NCBI GenBank assembly: GCA_036703985.1
Contig: DATNQN010000070.1
Coordinates: forward strand, 62,001 to 126,000
Reading direction: 5' to 3'
Length of the DNA: 64,000 nt
Origin: Leptolyngbyaceae cyanobacterium
GTDB taxonomy: Bacteria; Cyanobacteriota; Cyanobacteriia; Cyanobacteriales; Aerosakkonemataceae
Shown here piece by piece: positions 57,481-64,000 of this stretch. The first letter of the stretch is position 1. Each line of letters starts with the position of its first letter. The notes beneath the pieces were generated by a model that saw only the letters and a list, made by a program, of their open reading frames with translations, was not told the DNA's origin and did no database searches. The translations under genes were made by a program, and so were the position numbers.

Positions 57481-59742
57481 GTGTTGTTAGAATCTATTTG
57501 GATTGAGGGTTTTAGCCGCAGCGGGAAAACAACTCGCTTAGTAGAACAGTTTTGTGCTTGGGTGGAGAAGGGGTTAAAACAGCCAGACAGAAGGGTAGAT
57601 AATTCTTCAGGTCAGCGGGTAAGAACTAAACAAACTGCTGCTAGTCGGTTAAGTGCTAAGCAAACGGTAGCGGCTGCTTTAGTTTTTGCGGCGAATGGAG
57701 ATAATAGAATTGAGTTGGCCGATCGCATCAGTACCGCTATCCCGAATTTACCAGTCCAAACCACCACTCCTCTAGCTTTTTTTGAAGATGAAGTAATTCT
57801 ATTTTGGCCGTTGTTAGTTCGGCGTTTGCAGCTAAAAGCACAATTTCCCCTCCGCTTGCGTCCGGAAACCGAACAAGAATTAGCTACTCAACTGTGGCGT
57901 CCGGAATTAGACTTGGGTTTTGCGCGACAGATGGGAGTAAATGAATACAGAGCAGTCCGTCGTGCTTTAGACTTGCTATTACTAGCAGGTTTAAGCGGAA
58001 CGCCGATTGAGGATGTTTCTAAAATTGTAGAACAAGGTTTTCCAGTAGAGGAGGAGAAGGAGAAAGGGGAAGAACAAATGGAACTTTTCTCTTCCCAAGA
58101 AACTCAATCTTCAATTACCATTCCTCCCCAAATGCTGCTGCGTTGGCGTGAATGGTGTTTGGAAAGAGGATTGCTAACTTACGGTATTATTGCCGAACTA
58201 TATTGGCGATATTTGTTGCCAGATGAAACTTATCGACATCATTTAACTCGTCGCTGTCGATTGGTATTGGCGGATGATGTAGACGATTATCCCGCGATCG
58301 CGCGTCATTTGTTTGACTTTTTGCTAAACAAAGGAGCGATCGGCGTTTTTACGTATAATCCAGAAGGGGGAATCAGAGTGGGTTTGGGTGCTGACCCCGA
58401 TTATATGACGGGTTTGCAGTCGCGTTGCACCACGGAAAGTTTAACCAGACGACCGATTTATTCTCTGTTCGATACGTGGGGAACTTCTGTGATAGAAGCA
58501 GTCAGCGATCCCATGTTAATGTTTAGCTTACCAGAACCGATTAAATCAATTCAAACTGCATCGCGATCGCAATTGTTGCGCCAAACTGGAGAAGTAATTA
58601 GCGAGGCGATAAATTCCGGTGAAGTAGAACCGCAAGAAATCGCCGTTATCGCACCCGGTTTAGATGCGATCGCTCGTTATAGTTTAATCGAAATCCTCAC
58701 CAGCAAAGGTATCCCCGTCGAATCTTTAAGCGACCAACGTCCCTTATCCAGTTCTCCGATCATTCGATCGCTACTCACCTTACTAGCCTTAGTTTATCCC
58801 GGATTAGGACGTTTGGTAGACCGAGATGCCATTGCAGAAATGTTGGTTGTCTTAAGTCAAAAATCAGAATCGAAAACTGAAGAAACAGAAGAAACAACCG
58901 AAAACCCCACTATATCAATTCCTCATACCCCATTTTCCACCGATATCGACCCAGTTCGCGCCGGATTAATCGCCGATTATTGTTTTGAACCCCATCCAGA
59001 ACTACCCAACTTATTACCAGTCGATGCTTTTTCTCGTTGGGATCGATTGGGATATCGAGCAACTAAAGCTTATGAAGAAATTGTACAGTGGTTGGAAGAA
59101 CAGCGATCGCAACAACAACAACATCTCATTCCCAGTCCAGTTTACATTTTAGACAGAGCAATTCAACGCTTTTTGTGGAACGGAAGTTATCTCGCCTTTC
59201 ATCAACTAGCAGCTTTGCGAGAATTAATGGAAACCGCACAACATTATTGGGAAGTTGATGCGCGAATGCGAAAAAGCGATCCCAACGATAATCCTTTTGT
59301 AACTACAGTTGGTCGCTTCATTCAATTATTACGAGGTGGAACCGTTACCGCCAATCCCTACCCGGTAAGATTATTTGGTGCTGCCGCTCAAGCCGTTACC
59401 CTTGCTAATATATTCCAATATCGTGCCAGTCGCAGATTCCATCGCTGGCAATTTTGGTTAGATGCTAGTTCTCATTTATGGTCAAAAGGTGGTGCAGCTA
59501 CCTTATTTGGTTCCCCGTTATTTCTGCAACATCGCTTTGGCAAAACTTGGACAGCACAAGATGAAATAGAAACAGAAGAAGAACGCATCCGGCGAATTAT
59601 TAAAGATTTACTTTCTCGTGCAGGAGAGAGAATTTATCTTTGTCACAGTGATTTAGCTGTCAACGGACAAGACCAAACTGGCCCACTGTTAACATTGGTG
59701 AATGCTTCCGTGCCGATCGTAACAGAAACAGCCGTAGTTTGA
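57481..59742 (+). CDS. divergent SF1 (UvrD/AddB-like) helicase-fold protein
   Basis: 753 residues. GGAGG lies six bases before the GTG at 57481; an ATG at 57475 overlaps that site. Walker A is EGFSRSGKTTRL (Lys16). LVLADDVDDYPAIARHLFD has the layout of the UvrD motif II/III strand, but with Asp instead of the DExx Glu. EIAVIAPGLDAIARYSLIEI and PLSSSPIIRSLL resemble the 2A half of AddB/RecB. DLLSRAGERIYLCHSD resembles motif VI. Motif V is not recognisable. It is longer than a plain ATPase and lacks a C-terminal nuclease domain. It may be an inactive or specialised recombination protein conserved in cyanobacteria. Confidence 0.72.
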   Translation: MLLESIWIEGFSRSGKTTRLVEQFCAWVEKGLKQPDRRVDNSSGQRVRTKQTAASRLSAKQTVAAALVFAANGDNRIELADRISTAIPNLPVQTTTPLAFFEDEVILFWPLLVRRLQLKAQFPLRLRPETEQELATQLWRPELDLGFARQMGVNEYRAVRRALDLLLLAGLSGTPIEDVSKIVEQGFPVEEEKEKGEEQMELFSSQETQSSITIPPQMLLRWREWCLERGLLTYGIIAELYWRYLLPDETYRHHLTRRCRLVLADDVDDYPAIARHLFDFLLNKGAIGVFTYNPEGGIRVGLGADPDYMTGLQSRCTTESLTRRPIYSLFDTWGTSVIEAVSDPMLMFSLPEPIKSIQTASRSQLLRQTGEVISEAINSGEVEPQEIAVIAPGLDAIARYSLIEILTSKGIPVESLSDQRPLSSSPIIRSLLTLLALVYPGLGRLVDRDAIAEMLVVLSQKSESKTEETEETTENPTISIPHTPFSTDIDPVRAGLIADYCFEPHPELPNLLPVDAFSRWDRLGYRATKAYEEIVQWLEEQRSQQQQHLIPSPVYILDRAIQRFLWNGSYLAFHQLAALRELMETAQHYWEVDARMRKSDPNDNPFVTTVGRFIQLLRGGTVTANPYPVRLFGAAAQAVTLANIFQYRASRRFHRWQFWLDASSHLWSKGGAATLFGSPLFLQHRFGKTWTAQDEIETEEERIRRIIKDLLSRAGERIYLCHSDLAVNGQDQTGPLLTLVNASVPIVTETAVV

Positions 59743-59789
59743 TAGCGATTTATTTAACTGCGATCGTATAAACTAATTTTTAGCAATTT

Positions 59790-60073
59790 TCATAATATTT
59801 CTAAACGTTCCCGCGCTGATTGGAGAAAGTCTTGCCAAACTTGTTGAAATTCAGCATCAGGGTCTGGTAGATTTTCGGCATCTAAGTGTTCAAACTGCTG
59901 TTTGCAACTTGGCAATTTCGAGGTGTTTCCAGAAAATTGACTCTGTTAAAGCAGTTCGACCATTCATGTCTTTTACATTTAAGTCGGCATTATTCCGAAT
60001 TGCAGTTTGGACGAATACCAAATCATTTAACTCAGCCCTATTTAGTTTATTTATCCACAAAAATAGTGGGAAA
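59790..60073 (-). pseudogene. ankyrin-repeat gene remnant
   Basis: Reading leftwards, one frame gives LNDLVFVQTAIRNNADLNVK and then DMNGRTALTESIFWKHLEIA before a stop at 59890-59892, a clear ankyrin repeat. Another frame continues through that point as QQFEHLDAENLPDPDAEFQQ and VWQDFLQSARERLEIL to a stop at 59790-59792. No start codon fits, and a frameshift near 59895 would join the two parts. It is therefore the decayed 3' end of a longer gene, or two overlapping remnants. Confidence 0.55.
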
Positions 60074-60121
60074 TAAATACACCCTTAAACATATATTCCC
60101 CACTCAGCACTTTTTAACTTT

Positions 60122-61891
60122 TTAAAAGGGGTTATACTGCACCGAAAAATAAAAACCCTGTTCTTGCAAAGTTTTTTTCTCGCCACCGATATCAATCAGC
60201 GGAATGCCATAATCTAAGCGAACCCGCAAAGTATCTTCCATCTGCCACTGCACCCCTAATCCCAAAGATGCTAAGGTACTGGGGTCTGGGTTTTGTCTGC
60301 CAGAACTATTCCATGCTTTACCTACATCTACGAAGGGGATTACTTGTAAAACACCTCTTCGATTGGAGAGGCGATAGATGGGAAAACGCACTTCCGCAGA
60401 AGCAAAAATGCCATTATCCGTTAACAAAGCATCTTGGCGATATCCCCTGACACTTTCAAAACCGCCTAAACCGAATTGTTCTAGGGGTAAAAGCGATCGA
60501 TCGGCTAATTGTAAGTCTGCTCTCAGCAATAATAAAGGAGAATTGGTAGTATCGCTTCTTTCTCCTCCCAACAAGCGCAACCATTGAGCTTGTCCGCGCC
60601 AACCGACAAACCGACTATCGGGAAATTGTTCGTTAATAGAAGCATCAAATGCACCGATGCCAAAATTGAATTGGGACCTCGCCGCAAAAACAGAACGACT
60701 CCCTCTTTGCGTCCATTCTTGGAAAAATCGTATCGCGGAAATGCGAGTACGTCCTTCATCATCTGCGCCGGGAGAAAGTTGGAAAGGTTCGTTTAAAAGA
60801 GTCGTCTTACTTTCCCGACGAGAAGCAGTTAAACCAAGGGCGAATTCTTGAGTAGGAGTTTGAATAATCGGCTGACGAAATGTTAGCTCGTAATCGCGCG
60901 ATATTGCTTCGATATCTACTTGATCGAATGGTTCTTCAATAATGTTGCTTTTGGTATAACCAACTGCAAAGCGGACTGTTCCGTTACGAGCGTTAATCGG
61001 ATAAGTGTAGCTAGCATCTACTTCATGAGAGCCTAAAGTATTGGCATAGGAAATGCTGAGAATATCTCCTTGTCCGAATAAGTTAGATTCTGTAAATTGT
61101 CCGCCCCGGCGCAACGTACCGACGCTAGGAGAACGCCCGTTATCGACGAAAAGTTGCAAATCTTCCGTTCTCGCTGGTTTTACGGTGACTTCTAGCACGC
61201 TTAATCCAGGGCGCGAACCGGCAGAGAGTTCGGCGGAGATATTGCGGATTAAGGGGTTGAGTTGCAGTAGTTGTAAAGATTCCAACAAACGGTTGACATT
61301 TAGCGGTTTATCTGCACCAAGGGCAACTCGCGATCGCACGTAGTTGGGATTTAACCGCCCAGTACCGCTAACTTTAATTTCTTCTAAACTACCTTCCACC
61401 ACCTGAATTGTTACTACGCCGCCCGTCAGGGTTTGCGGCGGAATAAATGCTCCAGAGGTGATATAACCACTATCAACGTACTTTTTGGTGACCGCCGAAC
61501 GAGCTTGCAGCAATTGAGCAAAGGAAACTTCGCCAATAAAATCTTTCGTAACTCGTGCTAGTTCTTCATCGCTAAAAGCCGTATTACCCTCAAACTCGAA
61601 TCTTTCAATTTTAATCGTGCCAGGAACGTTACTGGGTAATGCTTCTTGGCTACCAGGAGTAGAAGGCGTTGATGGCTCCAGCAGTTGCTCGGGGGGCGGC
61701 AGGGGAGCAGGAGTAGGTAAATCCGGGAGTATCGGCGGTGTGGGCGGTGTCGGGAGAACCGGATTAGGTATTTGACTGGGGTTAGGAGTAATAGTTTGAG
61801 CTTGGAGCGTTCCCGCACTCAGGTTGTAGCTCAACACTACAAAATTTAACAGCAGATAAAAAGAGCCAGTTGTAAAAATTTTAGGGTGCAT
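60122..61891 (-). CDS. TpsB/FhaC-family outer-membrane secretion protein
   Basis: 589 residues. A signal peptide (about 8-31) and a Pro-rich spacer (about 35-85, rich in PTPPTPP-like words) lead to two POTRA domains (about 92-165 and 166-240: FEFEGNTAFSDEEL, VVEGSLEEIKVSGTG), followed by a 16-strand barrel. The conserved loop-6 motif is SVRGYRQD and the final strand ends FYFSVQYNPF. Such proteins export one large filamentous partner (TpsA) across the outer membrane. No TpsA gene is in this window, so the partner is remote or it is an Omp85-like import variant. Confidence 0.9.
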   Translation of the reverse strand: MHPKIFTTGSFYLLLNFVVLSYNLSAGTLQAQTITPNPSQIPNPVLPTPPTPPILPDLPTPAPLPPPEQLLEPSTPSTPGSQEALPSNVPGTIKIERFEFEGNTAFSDEELARVTKDFIGEVSFAQLLQARSAVTKKYVDSGYITSGAFIPPQTLTGGVVTIQVVEGSLEEIKVSGTGRLNPNYVRSRVALGADKPLNVNRLLESLQLLQLNPLIRNISAELSAGSRPGLSVLEVTVKPARTEDLQLFVDNGRSPSVGTLRRGGQFTESNLFGQGDILSISYANTLGSHEVDASYTYPINARNGTVRFAVGYTKSNIIEEPFDQVDIEAISRDYELTFRQPIIQTPTQEFALGLTASRRESKTTLLNEPFQLSPGADDEGRTRISAIRFFQEWTQRGSRSVFAARSQFNFGIGAFDASINEQFPDSRFVGWRGQAQWLRLLGGERSDTTNSPLLLLRADLQLADRSLLPLEQFGLGGFESVRGYRQDALLTDNGIFASAEVRFPIYRLSNRRGVLQVIPFVDVGKAWNSSGRQNPDPSTLASLGLGVQWQMEDTLRVRLDYGIPLIDIGGEKKTLQEQGFYFSVQYNPF

Positions 61892-62254
61892 AGCTAAAAA
61901 GTTAGGTTTAATCCCCCATTCCGAGAATTCACCGTAATCGGCTGACTAGCTAGTAGAATTCCTTCTTTGGAGTTTATCATTTAGCTTCTGAATTATACTA
62001 ATTCACCCTTTGGGAGGATTTGTAGAGGTAAAGTATTATGTATTGGCGGGTAACTATCGGAAAAGCTGAAAAGCGATCGCAGATTAGTAAAGAGTACCTT
62101 TGATGAACAGGTAGCGCACGCCTTTAATAAATTTTGCTAACTAATAAGTATAAAAATGAAATATGAAGAACTAGTGAATTAATCTTGCTTCCATTCTGGT
62201 TTTCACAAGAATATTGCCAATTTAACACTTCATACTTCCCCATGCTCTGTTTCC
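61892..62254. other. intergenic region between tpsB and the TnpB fragment
   Basis: 363 bases, AT-rich. A GTAGGGGC-like word is absent and no complete gene is seen. It holds the tpsB promoter. An isolated HIP1 octamer lies at about 62075. Confidence 0.35.
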
Positions 62255-62497
62255 TTAATTAATTTTTTTGTTGTGGGAAAGGTATTTAGCCCTGCCTTCA
62301 AAGAAGTTCTTGTAAGCCGTCACCAGGTTCAGTGTAGTAGCCTGCAAGACCTGAGAGTAGCACTCAGACAACCATTGTGTTTCTTGTTGTCTCTTAAGTT
62401 TTGGCACAAATGTATTCAATGCAGACTGACTCAAGCCTTTACCCGTTGTCTTGTAGGTTTCAATACACAAATTGAGTGCATGATTCCACCACCAACG
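62255..62497 (-). pseudogene. TnpB (IS200/IS605 family) N-terminal fragment
   Basis: Reading leftwards, ARWWWNHALNLCIETYKTTG, KGLSQSALNTFVPKLKRQ and SECYSQVLQATTLNLVTAYK with NFFEGRAKY are the helical N-terminal region of TnpB, from about residue 25 to 105 of a normal protein. The match starts abruptly after low-complexity sequence and ends in a stop right after FFEGRAKY. The first residues, the RuvC core and the zinc finger are all missing. It is a dead relic and distinct from the nearly complete TnpB at the window edge. Confidence 0.7.
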
Positions 62498-62624
62498 AGC
62501 GCTGGGGGGTGGCTGTATCCCACCGCTAAAATATCGGGCGCAACAACTGCGTTGTTTTTCACCCTTATCTATAGCGGGGGATTTATCCACCCCCAAACCC
62601 CCATCAGTTAAGTTAAATTGGCGC

Positions 62625-63221
62625 TCATCTGATCGGACTTGATGGAAGCAGCGTGTCTGGTACTGGGATCGCCTCTGGTAGTACGTTGCCGGGGCGTACA
62701 GGTACGATCGTGCGGGGATACAAATCCCGTGGGCGATCGCTAGCATCAATACAAGTAGCCATTACCTGCCCTGCGGAAAAATCTACTTCCTTATTTAAAC
62801 CCACCACGCATTCAGAAAAACGCACTGGTAGCAAGCTGAGCCGACAGTTATCTAAAATATCGCGAACTACCGCATTTTGAGTACCATTGCTGATATTGAC
62901 TACGCATTTGGCTAAATCTTTGGGGCGTCGCACCTGTCGGCAGGTTTCTAGGGCATCGGCAGCCGCGATATTAGTTTCCCGATCGATCCTGACCACGCAG
63001 ATGGTTAAATCTCTGGGATAAAGTGCCGCCGCACAAGCATCTGCTGCTGCTGGGGCAGCTATACCAGCCTCCAACAACTCCGAAGCACAAAGCCGAAAGT
63101 TATTATCGTAATTTCTGGCTTGGGCTGATGGAGCGGGAATGCCAACTGCCAATAACCACAAGGCTGTGAGGGGCGTGGCCGAAAAACGCATAAAACGAGA
63201 AAATTTATTACTGATTTCCAT
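62625..63221 (-). CDS. secreted Cys-paired repeat protein
   Basis: 198 residues. A signal peptide (about 10-35, TPLTALWLLAVGIPAPSAQA) is followed by about four degenerate repeats of 32-38 residues. Each has one Cys after a helix (for example ADACAAAL, LETCRQV, LDNCRLS, MATCIDA) and one in the next strand (LTICVVRI, LAKCVVNI, FSECVVGL). Alternating Cys suggest a disulfide-linked solenoid in the periplasm or outside. The tail is Pro-rich. I know no named family; it lies between the two TnpB sequences and is probably unrelated to them. Confidence 0.75.
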   Translation of the reverse strand: MEISNKFSRFMRFSATPLTALWLLAVGIPAPSAQARNYDNNFRLCASELLEAGIAAPAAADACAAALYPRDLTICVVRIDRETNIAAADALETCRQVRRPKDLAKCVVNISNGTQNAVVRDILDNCRLSLLPVRFSECVVGLNKEVDFSAGQVMATCIDASDRPRDLYPRTIVPVRPGNVLPEAIPVPDTLLPSSPIR

Positions 63222-63300
63222 AATTGCTCTGTTTGCGATCGATCTTTACCAGTCCAAATATTAAAGTACTTAATCCCAAGTTGCAGTAAGATCCGTAATT

Positions 63301-63400
63301 GTGAACTACCTACACTGACCTGACGGTACAGTCTAGGCTTCCTGTCCAACAGAAAGCGTAGTAGTGGATTTCTGGCGTCCTCCCTTACTCCGACTTACAT
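63301..63400 (-). ncRNA. candidate omega RNA / right end of the TnpB element
   Basis: In IS200/IS605 elements the guide RNA overlaps the tnpB 3' end and finishes at the element's right end. Here CCTAGACT, a GTACC...GGTC-containing loop and AGTGTAGG (63337 back to 63309, one mismatch) form the subterminal hairpin across the tnpB stop. The conserved-looking end TAGTTCAC then follows, finishing at 63301. The guide would be read from the next bases leftwards, AATTACGGATCTTAC. The 5' limit given is arbitrary. Confidence 0.5.
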
Positions 63401-64000
63401 CTGGGCGACAGGCTTTATCCTCCGTTCCAGAGGTCAAAATCCGTAGTCCCTCATCTCTGAGGTTGATAGCTGCATTGATATCCCTGTCATGTTTTGTATG
63501 GCAATTTTCGCAAGTCCAGAATCTTACATCTAGCGGTAAACTACCAACTTGATTCAAGCACACATGACAGGTTTTTGAACTGGGAAAGAATCTATCAACT
63601 TCCTGATAAATCTTTCCTGACATTTCTGCCTTGTATTTCAACATAGTGCAGAACATTCCCCATCCAACTTGATGTATGGATTTGGCTAGTTTATGATTCT
63701 GCATCATGCCTTTGACGTTGAGATTTTCCACAACAATCACTTGGTTTTCGTTAACTATCCTACGCGATAGCTTGTGTAGAAAATCTGCTCGGCAGTTAGC
63801 TATTTTTCTATGAACCCCGGCCACTTTCTGTCTGGCTTTGATGCGGTTATTAGAACCTTTCTGTTTTCTAGATAATTGCTGCTGTTTGCGTTTTAAATTC
63901 TTCTCATGTTTGTTGAGTATTCTAGGATTGTCAAACTTAGAACCGTTGCTAGTAATAGCAAAGTGGGTTAATCCCAAGTCAATGCCTATTGCTTTACCTT
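63333..64000 (-). CDS. tnpB: TnpB RNA-guided nuclease of an IS200/IS605 element (N-terminus outside window)
   Basis: About 222 C-terminal residues are visible; the frame is open at the right edge. RuvC I is in AIGIDLGLTHFA (catalytic Asp), RuvC II in VIVVENLNVKGM (Glu), the zinc finger is CHVC...CENC (SSKTCHVCLNQ, FWTCENCHTKHD), and RuvC III is HDRDINAAINL (Asp). All catalytic residues are present, so the enzyme is probably active. The basic segment EKNLKRKQQQLSRKQ is the usual helical linker after RuvC I. An accompanying tnpA could lie outside the window. The 3' end overlaps the predicted guide RNA. Confidence 0.93.
   Translation of the reverse strand, partial: GKAIGIDLGLTHFAITSNGSKFDNPRILNKHEKNLKRKQQQLSRKQKGSNNRIKARQKVAGVHRKIANCRADFLHKLSRRIVNENQVIVVENLNVKGMMQNHKLAKSIHQVGWGMFCTMLKYKAEMSGKIYQEVDRFFPSSKTCHVCLNQVGSLPLDVRFWTCENCHTKHDRDINAAINLRDEGLRILTSGTEDKACRPDVSRSKGGRQKSTTTLSVGQEA

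Overview
The window is chromosomal DNA of a filamentous, probably non-unicellular cyanobacterium. The evidence is the dense HIP1 octamer (GCGATCGC and its core CGATCG) throughout, plus cyanobacterial marker genes: solanesyl diphosphate synthase for plastoquinone, PcxA, a DUF92/VTE6-type kinase, HetR, HetZ, PatU and PatX. hetR, hetZ and patX occur in filamentous strains with or without heterocysts, and no nif or glycolipid genes are present here, so heterocyst formation cannot be claimed.

Layout. 1-9.1 kb: the 5' two thirds of a GAF-rich sensor histidine kinase with two Cys-His chromophore-type motifs, small hypotheticals, a GNAT/membrane-protein pair, a minus-strand run (small protein, degenerate MBL-fold protein, J-domain/pentapeptide protein) and two overlapping methyltransferase genes. 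9.4-11.7 kb: a 133-bp MITE-like repeat, then an Rpn-like protein coupled to an aminotransferase. 12-22.4 kb: a cell-wall and patterning block, with a transglutaminase-like membrane protein lacking its catalytic Cys and His, patU, hetZ, a hypothetical gene, sds, murI and amiC. 22.5-31 kb: a stop-interrupted small gene, a Na+/H+ antiporter, a SIMPL protein, ssb, mreBCD and ribD. 31-35 kb: gene-poor, with a two-gene cassette whose second product resembles phage helicase-loader proteins. 35.3-37.4 kb: hetR and its upstream partner patX, encoding an exact RGSGR pentapeptide. 37.7-47.7 kb: an MDR dehydrogenase, a tandem duplication of a convergent DUF2294/response-regulator unit, the succinate-semialdehyde dehydrogenase plus 2-oxoglutarate decarboxylase operon (the cyanobacterial TCA bypass), xthA and an NmrA-like protein. 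48-53 kb: three tandem paralogues with EGR repeats and PPC domains. 53.8-64 kb: DUF92 kinase, a VOC protein overlapping a lipase tail to tail, pcxA, a divergent SF1-helicase-like protein, an ankyrin remnant, an orphan TpsB transporter, a TnpB fragment, a Cys-repeat secreted protein, and a partial but catalytically intact TnpB running off the right edge.

How the parts relate. HetR (regulator), PatX (RGSGR precursor), HetZ and PatU form a patterning set within about 23 kb. They sit close to AmiC, MurI and MreBCD, which build and perforate the peptidoglycan that such filaments need for cell communication. The most novel-looking items are: the duplicated DUF2294/response-regulator unit with a shared upstream leader; the mosaic EGR/PPC triplet; two intrinsic terminators embedded in the coding sequence of the opposing gene; the active-site-less transglutaminase-like protein; and the helicase-loader-like cassette. 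I do not see one clear-cut undescribed system; these are the best candidates. No tRNA, rRNA or CRISPR array was seen.
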